Program-made: the position numbers and the translations under genes
Part shown: piece by piece, positions 1-7,445 of the stretch
Numbering within the stretch: position 1 is the first letter of the stretch
Layout of the letters: every line of letters begins with the position of its first letter
Assembly: GCA_002382755.1 (NCBI GenBank)
Contig: DFZT01000052.1
Coordinates: 36,951-50,725, forward strand
DNA from: Firmicutes bacterium UBA4049
GTDB lineage: Bacteria > Bacillota > Desulfotomaculia > Desulfotomaculales > Nap2-2B
Direction: 5' to 3'
DNA: 13,775 bases
The notes under the pieces: generated by a model
The model's input: the letters and a program-made list of their open reading frames with translations, nothing else
Databases searched by the model: none
Told to the model about the DNA's origin: nothing

Positions 1-774
1 GAAGCATTGGAGCAGTTTTCCTTTCCTATGTCGGCGGCAGCCGGTTTTTACGCTTTTGAGGAATTAGTCAGCAAAAAAGATCTTCCGGAGGCAGTTTATT
101 TTAAAGGGCAATTAACAGGGCCTTTGACTGTGGGTTTTCAAATAAAGGATGAAAAAGGGCATCCGGCTTATTATGACGAACAGCTTCGCGATCTTTTGGT
201 TAAATCACTGGCCGTGCATGCCCGCTGGCAGGCAGAAAAATTAGCCGCTTTGGGGCGGCCGGTGATTATGTTTGTTGATGAGCCTGCAATTAGCGTCTAT
301 GGTCAGGTAAGCTATATAACAATATCCAGGGAAATGATTCAGAACGACCTTTCCGCAATCGCCAATTCCATTCATGAAGCAAAAGCATATGCAGGTGTAC
401 ATTCATGCGACGCGGTAGACTGGTCGCTGCTTTTTGGAATTGATTTGGATATTGTTAACCTTGATGTCTATAATTATGGAGATTCATTACTCCACTATGT
501 TAAAGATCTGAAATATTTTTTGAGCCGGGGTTCTGTAATAGCCTGGGGGATAGTTCCAACTAACGGGGATGCATTCAAGGTTACTGATGAAAGCCTGCTT
601 GCATTATTAAAGGAATTATGGCTGGAACTTGCAACGCGGGGTGTAGATCCCCAGGTATTAGAACAACAGTCGATGATTACACCGGCCTGCGGTACGGGCT
701 TGTTATCAAAAGAACTGACAGAGCGCATTTATCATCTCAACAGCCTGATATCTGAAAAAATACGGAAGAAATAA
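1..774 (+). CDS. UROD/MetE-like family protein, 5' end missing
   Basis: The reading frame is open from the first base of the window, so the N-terminus lies upstream; 257 residues are visible. The protein resembles the C-terminal catalytic (beta/alpha)8 half of cobalamin-independent methionine synthase and the wider UROD/MetE superfamily. Counting from the first visible codon, residues about 93-95 read DEP, a HxC pair (His134, Cys136) follows after about 40 residues, and a late Cys230 sits in TPACGTG. In MetE the matching His, Cys and Cys bind the zinc that activates the thiol substrate, so metal-dependent methyl transfer to a thiol is a reasonable inference. The N-terminal half typical of full MetE cannot be judged. 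The PHP gene follows after 22 bases, so the two are probably co-transcribed. The substrate is unknown; it could be a short archaeal-type MetE or another UROD-like methyltransferase. Confidence 0.75.
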   Translation, partial: EALEQFSFPMSAAAGFYAFEELVSKKDLPEAVYFKGQLTGPLTVGFQIKDEKGHPAYYDEQLRDLLVKSLAVHARWQAEKLAALGRPVIMFVDEPAISVYGQVSYITISREMIQNDLSAIANSIHEAKAYAGVHSCDAVDWSLLFGIDLDIVNLDVYNYGDSLLHYVKDLKYFLSRGSVIAWGIVPTNGDAFKVTDESLLALLKELWLELATRGVDPQVLEQQSMITPACGTGLLSKELTERIYHLNSLISEKIRKK

Positions 775-796
775 TTACAGCTAAGGAAGTGTTTTT

Positions 797-1600
797 TTGT
801 TTCCGGATTATCACTGTCATACAAATCTTTGCGGACATGCCTCGGGTGAGATGGAAGAGTATATTTCATCGGCAAGGTTAAAGGGCTTGCCTGAATTGGG
901 TTTTTCGGATCATCTGCCCATGTACTGGCTGCCCGAAAAAGAGCGCAATCCCGGTTTGGCAATGAGCGAAAAGGAATTGCCCTTCTATGTGGCAAAGGTC
1001 ATTAAGCTTAGGGAAGAGAACAGCGATCTCAGCATCAAACTTGGAATTGAGGCTGATTATATACCCTGCAAAAAGATAGCATTGAGCAGACTGCTGAACT
1101 CACATCCTTTTGATTACGTCCTGGGTTCGGTCCATTTCGTCAATGGCTGGGCTGTTGATAACCCGGCCAATAAAAATGAGTATGAACATCTGAATTTGGA
1201 CGAAATATATACCGCTTATTTTTCCTGCCTTCAAAGCGCTGCCCGATCGGGGCTTTTTAATATTATGGCTCACCCTGACCTGATTAAAAAATTTGGCTAC
1301 CGCCCCAAAAAAGATTTGACATATCTTTATGAGCAGACAGCCGTAATTTTTGCAAAGGCCAATGTTTGCGCAGAAGTAAATACAGCAGGTATAAGATATC
1401 CTGCGCGGGAAATTTATCCTTCATTGGAATTACTGAGGTTGTTTAATAAATATGGTGTATCTGCAACTGTCGGGTCTGACGCTCACCATCCAGAGCAGGT
1501 TGGGGAAGATTGGAAAGAGGCGGCCTTTTATCTTAAAGAGGCTGGCTACAGGGAAATAGCTGCCTTTTCAGGACGTCGCCCAACTATGGTTAAAATATAA
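797..1600 (+). CDS. PHP-domain phosphoesterase, histidinol-phosphatase (HisJ) family
   Basis: This 267-residue protein has the PHP metal-binding motifs in order: YHCHT (His6, His8), His14, SDH (Asp38, His39), GIEADY (Glu85), SVHF (His113), AHPD (His159) and GSDAHHPEQVG (Asp228, His230). The last motif is characteristic of HisJ-type histidinol-phosphate phosphatases, which remove phosphate from L-histidinol phosphate in the cytoplasm during histidine synthesis. The length matches the family (about 260-270). The start is TTG, supported by an AAGGAAG ribosome binding site at 783-789 and by the PHP domain beginning at residue 4. No other his gene is in the window, so a different small phosphoester as substrate cannot be excluded. 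It follows the UROD/MetE-like gene closely, probably in one operon. Confidence 0.85.
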   Translation: MFPDYHCHTNLCGHASGEMEEYISSARLKGLPELGFSDHLPMYWLPEKERNPGLAMSEKELPFYVAKVIKLREENSDLSIKLGIEADYIPCKKIALSRLLNSHPFDYVLGSVHFVNGWAVDNPANKNEYEHLNLDEIYTAYFSCLQSAARSGLFNIMAHPDLIKKFGYRPKKDLTYLYEQTAVIFAKANVCAEVNTAGIRYPAREIYPSLELLRLFNKYGVSATVGSDAHHPEQVGEDWKEAAFYLKEAGYREIAAFSGRRPTMVKI

Positions 1601-1606
1601 AAGGCC

Positions 1607-1635
1607 TTTTTACTTATAAGAATTAAGAATATAAT
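1607..1635 (+). promoter_or_regulatory. Possible promoter before rsmA (weak)
   Basis: The 90-base gap upstream of rsmA is AT-rich and contains a perfect TATAAT at 1630-1635. The matching -35 position holds TTTTTA, which fits the consensus poorly. In AT-rich DNA a lone TATAAT is weak evidence; rsmA may instead be read through from the PHP gene. Confidence 0.25.
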
Positions 1636-1690
1636 ATGAAGAAAAAATATATTATAGGATTATTACAAAGCTTTGTTGCGGAGGCTGTGA

Positions 1691-2581
1691 ATGCCCGAAT
1701 TTAATTCTTCACAAAATCTAAAGGAAATTTTAAGCAAATTTAATTTTCAATTTCATAAAGGGTTAGGTCAAAACTTTCTTCTTGACGGCAACATCATCCG
1801 CAAGATAATTAATTCCGCAAACCTGTCCGATGATGATGTGGTTATTGAAATTGGGCCTGGCGCAGGTACGCTGACCTCCGTATTGGCAAAATGTGTAAGA
1901 AGGGTAATCGCTGTTGAACTGGACTTAAGGCTTTCACCGGTCCTAAAAGAAACTCTTGCCGGAATTGACAATGTAGACCTGGTCTTTGAAGATGCGCTCA
2001 AACTGGATTACGACAAACTTATTGATTTTAAATGCAAAGATTTAACCATTAACAGTCAAAGGACTTACAAACTAGTTTCCAACCTGCCTTATAGTATTAC
2101 AACGCCTATTCTCACGTACCTGCTACGCAAAAAATTCAAATTTAGTTCCTTAACCTTGATGGTTCAGCGTGAAGTTTCCTCACGTTTAATCGCTGTGCCC
2201 GGCAGCAGGGACTACGGGAATTTAAGCGTAATTGTCCAATATTATACAGTTCCCGAAGTTTTGTTTATAGTTCCCCGTGCTGTGTTCTATCCGCGTCCGG
2301 AAGTGGAATCGGCTGTCGTTTTTCTGGTCAAGCGGCAGGCGCCGCCAGTGAAGGTCCCCGAGGAGGATCTTTTTTTTGGTCTGGTTCGCGGCGCCTTCGG
2401 ACAAAGACGAAAAACTATTTTAAATGCTCTCTCAGGCGGTAATTTAATTCCCCGCTTTAACCGCCAGCAATGGCAAGAGATAATACAGTCCGCGGGGATT
2501 GACCCCTGCCGGAGGGGAGAAACTCTTAACCTAAAGGAGTTTTCGGATATTTGTTGCCGTTGCTGGGAGTATAAGCATTAA
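1691..2581 (+). CDS. rsmA: 16S rRNA (adenine1518-N6/adenine1519-N6)-dimethyltransferase RsmA/KsgA
   Basis: RsmA uses S-adenosylmethionine to dimethylate two adjacent adenines in the 3'-terminal helix of 16S rRNA during late 30S assembly. The 296 residues are close to the usual 270-290. The family motifs are clear: GLGQNFL at 24-30, the SAM-binding EIGPGAG at 53-59, the acidic ribose-binding residue in VELD (Glu76), EDALK at 100-104, and the catalytic NLPY at 131-134. The C-terminal helical domain keeps FGQRRKT. The ATG is preceded by GGAGG at good spacing. In Bacillus and Clostridia rsmA is commonly beside yabG; here the two are separated by a YkuK-like gene and an inverted glycosyltransferase gene, which keeps the neighbourhood recognisable. 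Confidence 0.97.
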   Translation: MPEFNSSQNLKEILSKFNFQFHKGLGQNFLLDGNIIRKIINSANLSDDDVVIEIGPGAGTLTSVLAKCVRRVIAVELDLRLSPVLKETLAGIDNVDLVFEDALKLDYDKLIDFKCKDLTINSQRTYKLVSNLPYSITTPILTYLLRKKFKFSSLTLMVQREVSSRLIAVPGSRDYGNLSVIVQYYTVPEVLFIVPRAVFYPRPEVESAVVFLVKRQAPPVKVPEEDLFFGLVRGAFGQRRKTILNALSGGNLIPRFNRQQWQEIIQSAGIDPCRRGETLNLKEFSDICCRCWEYKH

Positions 2582-2616
2582 GCATAAGACTGGGACGCAG
2601 GGGAAGAGGTATAAAA

Positions 2617-3087
2617 ATGTATTTTATCAGCCCCACCAAAGGCAGGCTCGTCTTCAATGAAATGATGTCCGAAATAGTCAGTTATATTAGGGGTCTGCCG
2701 ACTTCGATGTATAAGATCATTATCGGCACGGACTCCCAGGTTAAGCAGGATTCTTGTTTTGTCACTGCAATTATCATTCACAGACTTGGTAAAGGGGCGC
2801 GTTATTTTTACCGCAAGAAACTTCAGCGTAGAATCAAGAGTTTAAGGCAAAAAATATTTTATGAAACATCATTAAGCCTGGAAATGGGCGGATTAGTTGC
2901 AAAATATCTTTCTGAATGCGGTCTTGATGATACTGAGGTGGAGATTCATATTGACGTGGGAAAGCAGGGAGAAACCCGGGATCTAATCAGGGAAGTTGTA
3001 GGAATGGTAACCGGAAGTGGTTTCCAGGCAAAAATTAAGCCGGAGGCTTTTGGAGCTTCCAGCGTTGCAGATAAACATACCAAATAA
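2617..3087 (+). CDS. YkuK-like (DUF458) RNase H-fold protein
   Basis: This 156-residue protein belongs to the YkuK/DUF458 family, which has a ribonuclease H-like fold but no firmly assigned biochemical role. The signatures are IIIGTDSQ near residues 35-42, with the Asp equivalent to a first acidic active-site residue, then HIDVGKQGETRD and VVGMVTGSGF, and a C-terminal KPEAFGASSVADKHTK that closely matches the family ending. The start ATG has GAAGAGG upstream at 2603-2609. It lies 35 bases after rsmA on the same strand and is probably co-transcribed, which suggests a nucleic-acid or housekeeping role, although this is only context. Its stop lies four bases from the stop of the convergent glycosyltransferase gene, leaving no room for a normal terminator. 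Confidence 0.85.
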   Translation: MYFISPTKGRLVFNEMMSEIVSYIRGLPTSMYKIIIGTDSQVKQDSCFVTAIIIHRLGKGARYFYRKKLQRRIKSLRQKIFYETSLSLEMGGLVAKYLSECGLDDTEVEIHIDVGKQGETRDLIREVVGMVTGSGFQAKIKPEAFGASSVADKHTK

Positions 3088-3091
3088 GTCG

Positions 3092-3892
3092 CTACGTGAA
3101 AATTTTCTGCAGAAAATCCTCCAGCAAATCGAATCTCCTTTCTGTATGGTACCCAAGAAAAGTTTTACCACCCTGGGTCCTGGTTCGTTTGTAGCCGTAA
3201 AAAACTTGTAACGCCTCCAAACAATCCCCGATAATCGTTTCTGCAATTTGTCTGTTATGATAGAAATCCCTTTGCCTTGAACCAAGCCTGGCATGGGGAA
3301 GACGCGCTCCTATACCGACATTCAGACTGTGTTTTGCCGCCAGGGCAAGAGCCACAGGAGGAACGGCCAGTTCCTGGCAGGGGACACTTTCAACAAATTC
3401 CCTTGTTATAGCATGTGGCCCGTGGGAAGGGGAAGCGTTGCCGATTGCTTCTTCTAACCCCAGAGTTCTGTTCAGTTCCGACCGTAAATTTAATAAATAT
3501 CTGGCGAGCTGTGAGGGTTTATTTTCAGTTTCCGGAGGATAGCAGTCGGTTAAGGCTATCTGCAGCCTGTTTCTTTGGATGCTTGACATAAGGCCTTTTA
3601 GAGCGCCGGCTATATTTCCTTCCATATCACCGTCAATGAAAAGAATTATATCAGCTCCCATCTTGTATGCCCAGGCGGCTCCAACGGACCTTGGAACATC
3701 TATTCCCAAAGAGTTTTCAAAGTGAATAGGCGAGATGTTTGTATAGTTCATTGTCTCAATTATTTCCCGGGACTTATCCGTACAGCCGTTAAAGACCGGA
3801 ATTATCAAATCGACTTTTGTACCGCCGATAGTTTTAATAACTTTCTTGATTGTCGCTGCCTCATTTTTAACAGGTACAACTGCGGCTATCAT
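3092..3892 (-). CDS. Family 2 glycosyltransferase
   Basis: The 266-residue protein starts with the nucleotide-sugar binding strand AAVVPVKNEAAT (residues 3-14). It has a DxD-type metal and nucleotide-diphosphate site, FIDGDM, with Asp87 and Asp89. This is the GT-A fold of GT2-type glycosyltransferases, which move a sugar from a nucleotide donor to an acceptor. No transmembrane segment or signal peptide is visible, so it should be cytoplasmic or peripheral at the membrane. A later stretch, GNASPSHGPHAITREF, may be part of the acceptor site. The donor and acceptor cannot be named. The gene sits inverted between the rsmA operon and yabG. Its ATG is preceded by AAGGG about ten bases upstream, which is only a modest ribosome binding site. 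Confidence 0.8.
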   Translation of the reverse strand: MIAAVVPVKNEAATIKKVIKTIGGTKVDLIIPVFNGCTDKSREIIETMNYTNISPIHFENSLGIDVPRSVGAAWAYKMGADIILFIDGDMEGNIAGALKGLMSSIQRNRLQIALTDCYPPETENKPSQLARYLLNLRSELNRTLGLEEAIGNASPSHGPHAITREFVESVPCQELAVPPVALALAAKHSLNVGIGARLPHARLGSRQRDFYHNRQIAETIIGDCLEALQVFYGYKRTRTQGGKTFLGYHTERRFDLLEDFLQKIFT

Positions 3893-3940
3893 TTAAATAC
3901 GCCCTTTTTACTTTTTTTGTTGATTTAAATTATGTAATTG

Positions 3941-3958
3941 CAAGGAAAAAGTTCCCTG
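3941..3958 (-). other. Small hairpin in the leader of the glycosyltransferase gene
   Basis: An inverted repeat of seven bases each side with a four-base loop lies between the divergent glycosyltransferase and yabG genes. Read on the - strand every pair forms if one G-U wobble is allowed; on the + strand the same position is an A-C mismatch. That asymmetry fits a structure in the leader of the - strand transcript, but the stem is short and may be chance. Confidence 0.2.
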
Positions 3959-3966
3959 ATCCGGTC

Positions 3967-3995
3967 ACAACTCAATAGCTTTAAAACATAAACTG
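3967..3995 (+). promoter_or_regulatory. Candidate sigma-K/sigma-E-type promoter of yabG
   Basis: CATAAACTG at 3987-3995 resembles the -10 element used by the mother-cell sigma factors (CATANNNTA for sigma-K), with one mismatch. AC dinucleotides at 3967-3968 and 3970-3971 give spacings of 18 and 15, each slightly off the usual 16-17. yabG is transcribed by sigma-K in Bacillus subtilis, which makes the assignment reasonable but unproven. Confidence 0.35.
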
Positions 3996-4025
3996 TAAAA
4001 AATAAGTAAAGCGGAGGCGCCGACG

Positions 4026-4898
4026 ATGGATGAGATTAAACCGGGAGATATTGTAGGGCGAATCTCTTACGGATGCGATATTTTTTTTAAGGTAGTCAAA
4101 ATCTTTACGGGCGCTGACGGGAGCGAATATGCGCTTCTTAAAGGATTGGATATGCGCCTGATGGCAAATTCGCCCCTGGATGACCTATATAAGTTTGAAG
4201 CGAGTATGGTGGCTGAACATATACGCAGGTTCATGGCCAACAATCATGAACATATAAAAAGAGTCTTTGTCCGGCGTCAGAATGAACAGGTCGAAAAATT
4301 AAACAGGTTAGTAAACCAGTCCAGTAAAATTGAAAGTTTCGATTTGCCGGGTTCAGTTCTTCATATTGACGGGGATGAAGATTATCTGGAACTCTGTCTT
4401 ACTACATATCGACAGCTGGGCATTTCGGCTAACGGTTATTTTATTTCCGAAGAACTCCAATCCCGGGAGGCAGGAAAGTTACTGCGCAAGCATAATCCGG
4501 ACATTTTGGTTGTTACCGGACATGACGGTCTGGTTAAAGGCGCCCGGGACTTTACGGATCTCAAAAACTACCACAGCTCGTCTTATTTTATTGATTCTGT
4601 AAGAGTTGCCCGCGATTTTGAAAGAAATATGGATGATCTGATTATATTTGCAGGCGCCTGTCAGTCTCATTATGACGCTATTTTAAATGCAGGCGCAAAC
4701 TTTGCGAGTTCTCCCGAGCGCGTGCTAATCCATGCTTTTGATCCTGTTTTTGTTGTTGAAAAGATAGCTTATACGTCAATCTATGATCCTATTTCTTTAA
4801 AAGACATAATAAACGGAACAATAACCGGATTTCCGGGCATCGGCGGCCTTGAAACCAGAGGCAAATACCGCATGGGCATCCCCAAATCTCCCTATTGA
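4026..4898 (+). CDS. yabG: Sporulation-specific cysteine protease YabG
   Basis: YabG is a mother-cell protease that processes spore coat and, in Clostridioides, cortex-lytic precursor proteins. This 290-residue protein has the family length. It shows the two regions that carry the catalytic pair: VVTGHDG with His166 and FAGACQSHY with Cys212. The family N-terminus (KPGDIVGRISYGCDIFFKV) and the end (GGLETRGKYRMG) are also recognisable. The ATG is well supported by GGAGG at 4013-4017, eight bases upstream. The gene lies near rsmA as in Bacillus. No signal peptide is present, as expected for a protein acting in the mother cell at the forming coat. A sigma-K-like -10 element lies upstream. Confidence 0.96.
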   Translation: MDEIKPGDIVGRISYGCDIFFKVVKIFTGADGSEYALLKGLDMRLMANSPLDDLYKFEASMVAEHIRRFMANNHEHIKRVFVRRQNEQVEKLNRLVNQSSKIESFDLPGSVLHIDGDEDYLELCLTTYRQLGISANGYFISEELQSREAGKLLRKHNPDILVVTGHDGLVKGARDFTDLKNYHSSSYFIDSVRVARDFERNMDDLIIFAGACQSHYDAILNAGANFASSPERVLIHAFDPVFVVEKIAYTSIYDPISLKDIINGTITGFPGIGGLETRGKYRMGIPKSPY

Positions 4899-4910
4899 GC
4901 AGTTTCTAAC

Positions 4911-4938
4911 ACCCTTCCGGGAACAGATGCATATGATG
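4911..4938 (+). promoter_or_regulatory. Candidate sigma-K-type promoter of the trypsin-like protease gene
   Basis: An AC at 4911-4912 is followed after 17 bases by CATATGATG at 4930-4938, one mismatch from the sigma-K -10 pattern CATANNNTA. It has the same CATA-N3-TG form as the element before yabG. A start about seven bases downstream would give a very short leader containing the AGGGGGG ribosome binding site at 4950-4956. This is pattern evidence only. Confidence 0.3.
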
Positions 4939-4963
4939 ACTCAGGAAGTAGGGGGGTTGATAT

Positions 4964-5968
4964 ATGGAAAGGCATTTAAGAGCAATAAATAAGTACAGCA
5001 AAGATTTGCTCAATAAAACCAATGTCATAGGCGTTGGGGTTGGATACAAAAAGGTACGGGGAGTAGAAACCGAACAGCTTTCATTGATTATTTTTGTAGA
5101 GAAAAAATTACCCTCAGACCGGTTGAGCAAAAGTAACGTTATTCCAGGGAAAATCAACGGCCTTTATACTGATATTGTTGAAATCGGCCGCGTACGTCTG
5201 CTTGATAATCGGGTTGATCGCCGGCGTCCTGCCAGCCCCGGGATAAGTATCGGGCATTATAAGATATCTGCAGGCACGTTCGGCGCAGTTGTGAAAGATA
5301 AAACCACGGGAGAAAAACTTATCCTAAGCAACAACCACATACTGGCTAACGCTACAAACGGCTTTGACGGGCGCTCATCAATAGGAGATCCGATCCTGCA
5401 GCCGGGTCCGCACGACGGCGGCGGACCAAATGATCAAATAGCTACTTTATTACGCTTTATACCAATACGACATTCCATTCAGGATGTTGAATGCCCGGTA
5501 GCAGCGGCGGCGTTGCAGGCGGGAAACATAATTATCCACATAGTTCGTCCCAGATATAATATCAGGTTAACCAAATATACAAATGATATGAATATAATCG
5601 ATGCCGCAGTTGCCAAACCGGATAAGCAAAGCTTGGTTGATGAAGAGGTTTTAGAAATAGGCAGGATTGAAGGTGTAGCCCGCGTTGTGCCCGGCGAGTC
5701 AATAAAAAAGAGCGGCCGCACCTCAGGGTTGACCGAAGGAAAAGTCCAGGCAATCGGAGTAACCATTAAAGTGGGTATTACTGAAGAAGAAAACGGTTTA
5801 TTCACAGACCAGGTAGTCAGCAATATTCTTTCGCAGCCAGGCGACAGCGGTTCTCTGATTGTGAATTCAGAAAAAAAAGCCGTTGGGCTGCTCTTTGCAG
5901 GTTCTGATAAATACACTGTTTTTAACTGTATAGATAATGTTATGGAACGCCTTATGGTCAAGTTTTAG
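4964..5968 (+). CDS. Trypsin-fold serine protease (NAL1/S1-like), cytoplasmic
   Basis: This 334-residue protein has a full trypsin-type triad: His125 in LSNNHILAN, Asp213 in IIDAAVAKP and Ser296 in QPGDSGSL. The oxyanion-loop GDSG and the strand GTFGAVV before the His are also clear. The N-terminal 90 residues form the small domain often found on bacterial members of this group, with NVIGVGVGYK and IIFVEKKLP. There is no signal peptide or membrane segment, so it should act inside a cell, unlike HtrA proteins; no PDZ domain follows. It starts 65 bases after yabG, behind AGGGGGG seven bases before ATG. The position suggests processing of spore-coat or mother-cell proteins together with YabG, but this is inferred from context and from a promoter-like sequence only. 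Confidence 0.85.
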   Translation: MERHLRAINKYSKDLLNKTNVIGVGVGYKKVRGVETEQLSLIIFVEKKLPSDRLSKSNVIPGKINGLYTDIVEIGRVRLLDNRVDRRRPASPGISIGHYKISAGTFGAVVKDKTTGEKLILSNNHILANATNGFDGRSSIGDPILQPGPHDGGGPNDQIATLLRFIPIRHSIQDVECPVAAAALQAGNIIIHIVRPRYNIRLTKYTNDMNIIDAAVAKPDKQSLVDEEVLEIGRIEGVARVVPGESIKKSGRTSGLTEGKVQAIGVTIKVGITEEENGLFTDQVVSNILSQPGDSGSLIVNSEKKAVGLLFAGSDKYTVFNCIDNVMERLMVKF

Positions 5969-6042
5969 ATGATATCTTAAATGCCGGCCAGTTATTAATT
6001 GATTGTGTTATCCCTGCTTTACCTAATAAGGAGGTTTAAAAC

Positions 6043-6456
6043 TTGGGTTACAAGATTTTTTGTACGGGGAAGGCCGCCCTTGTTTTGCTTGGGGAAGTAC
6101 CGGTTATCGGACCACAAATTGGTGGTAGGGAGAAAGCCGTCCGGGTTGCGCAAAAATTATTTAAGGAAATTGATAAATTTATAGCCGGTTCATCTGCGGG
6201 GCCTTATCAAATTAATTTCAAGCAAAGGGGCGGCGGACGTTATGATCTGGTTATCAAAAGCAGTAAATATTCCCTGGAAGTACTTCATGATCTGGATGAG
6301 CTCTGGATAAAGAGGTTCCGCAAAATTTTTCACGGTATTTTTATTCTGAGCTGTTTTTATGAAAAAAATGATAACCTGGAATGCCTTGCAGTTACTGACG
6401 GTTTAGGCGCTGTTTTATATTCCTCGGAGGCGCGTCAGTTTTTCCAAACAAGATAA
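6043..6456 (+). CDS. Conserved-looking hypothetical protein, 137 residues
   Basis: I do not recognise this protein. Its reality is supported by a TTG start eight bases after a perfect AAGGAGG (6028-6034) and by coding sequence without stops between two clear genes on the same strand. The N-terminal third has a hydrophobic, glycine-rich stretch (LVLLGEVPVIGPQIGG, residues 13-28), too short and polar for a certain membrane helix. A lysine/arginine-rich middle follows (GGGRYDLVIKSSKYSLEVLHDLDE, at 63-86, in two halves), and the C-terminus ends LAVTDGLGAVLYSSEA. Three cysteines (7, 104, 114) are spread out. It looks like a soluble alpha/beta domain. It lies between the trypsin-like protease and the CAP gene, so a role in sporulation is possible but unsupported by any motif. 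Confidence 0.7.
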   Translation: MGYKIFCTGKAALVLLGEVPVIGPQIGGREKAVRVAQKLFKEIDKFIAGSSAGPYQINFKQRGGGRYDLVIKSSKYSLEVLHDLDELWIKRFRKIFHGIFILSCFYEKNDNLECLAVTDGLGAVLYSSEARQFFQTR

Positions 6457-6656
6457 ACTCACTATTCCAGTTAAAACCATCTGGAGAAGATTATGCGATA
6501 TTTTATATACGGACAAGCTCTGGAAGTTGTCTGTTAAATAATTGCAGTATTTACAGTGATATTCATCATATCTTTATTTGTCCAATGAATATTTAATCTG
6601 GTAAACTATTAGTTGGTTTTAGATATTTCAATCTTCAGGAAAGGGGTAATTAAGTT

Positions 6657-7445
6657 TTGATGAAAAAGAATCGTAGAACACCGTTGGTATTGTTGTTAGT
6701 ATTGCTGTGCTTTGCTTTTTTGTGGTCGTCAGTTCCCCGGGTATCACAGGCTGCCTTGCAGACATGTAACGGCAAGCAATTTATATCGTTGGACGATTTA
6801 AGCAAGTTATGCGGCCTGAGTCAGGGAGAATACAAGTTTACAGCAAACTGCACTCCTGATGAGGTAAAAAGCTATCTTGCAAAACTGGAGAAATTGTTGA
6901 ATGAAAACCTGAAAGATAACAGCGTCAATTTCGGCAATGTGCGAAAATATCATCATTTAAAACAAACTACTCCCAGCACAATTCCCAATACTGCTCCTAA
7001 CACAACACCCGACACTACTCCCAACTCCGACACCGGTTCAGAACCTGACCGGCAAGTTGCAGGATTAACCGCTGATGAGCAGAAAATGGTTGATCTGGTT
7101 AACAGCGAAAGGAAGAGCGCCGGTTTACCAGCCTTGAAGGTTAATCCGGATCTTGTCAGAATAGCCCGTCTTAAGGCTGAAGACATGATTGAGAATAATT
7201 ATTTCAGCCATACCTCCCCTACATATGGATCTCCTTTTGATCTGATGAGCCAGTTTGGGATTTCTTACAGGACCGCAGGTGAAAATTTAGCAGGCGCCCC
7301 GACGGTTGAATCCGCCCATGAGAACCTAATGAATTCATCGGGCCACAGGGCCAATATTTTAAATTCCAGTTTTAAGGAGATTGGAATAGGGGTAGTGGAC
7401 GGCAGCCAATACGGTAAGATTTTTGTACAGGAGTTTATAGGTTAA
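6657..7445 (+). CDS. Secreted CAP-domain protein, YkwD-like
   Basis: The protein starts with a signal peptide: basic MMKKNRR, a hydrophobic core at residues 9-23, and a likely cleavage after SQA near residue 32. A short N-terminal domain with three cysteines (37, 52, 65) follows, then a Thr/Pro-rich linker (about 104-130) and a CAP (SCP/PR-1) domain from about 139 to 262. CAP signatures are FSHTSP (His185), GENLAGAP (Glu209) and SSGHRANIL (His230). Clostridial and Bacillus proteins of this type (YkwD-like) are often linked to sporulation and the cell envelope, but the molecular function is unresolved. TTG at 6657 sits ten bases from AAAGGGG; ATG at 6660 is the alternative. A weak TTGTCC / TAAACT pair near 6577-6606 is the only promoter-like sequence in the 200-base gap upstream. 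Confidence 0.9.
   Translation: MMKKNRRTPLVLLLVLLCFAFLWSSVPRVSQAALQTCNGKQFISLDDLSKLCGLSQGEYKFTANCTPDEVKSYLAKLEKLLNENLKDNSVNFGNVRKYHHLKQTTPSTIPNTAPNTTPDTTPNSDTGSEPDRQVAGLTADEQKMVDLVNSERKSAGLPALKVNPDLVRIARLKAEDMIENNYFSHTSPTYGSPFDLMSQFGISYRTAGENLAGAPTVESAHENLMNSSGHRANILNSSFKEIGIGVVDGSQYGKIFVQEFIG
6966..7028 (+). repeat. Degenerate repeat encoding a Thr/Pro linker
   Basis: About five imperfect 12-base units encode repeats of the form T-x-P-N (TTPSTIPNTAPN, then TTPDTTPNSD). The linker separates the N-terminal Cys domain from the CAP domain of the secreted protein. Such linkers are flexible and often differ in copy number between strains. Confidence 0.7.

Noticed and set aside
1599..1610. Palindrome AAAAGGCCTTTT after the PHP gene
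   Set aside because: It has no loop bases to form a hairpin terminator and is short enough for chance in AT-rich DNA.
3102..3117. Perfect 16-base palindrome ATTTTCTGCAGAAAAT near the convergent stops
   Set aside because: It has no loop and is explained by the glycosyltransferase codons for FLQKIF, so it is not a convincing terminator or operator.
6457..6656. Small gene or RNA in the 200-base gap before the CAP gene
   Set aside because: No open frame with a ribosome binding site and no stable hairpin with a T-run was found, only weak promoter-like boxes.
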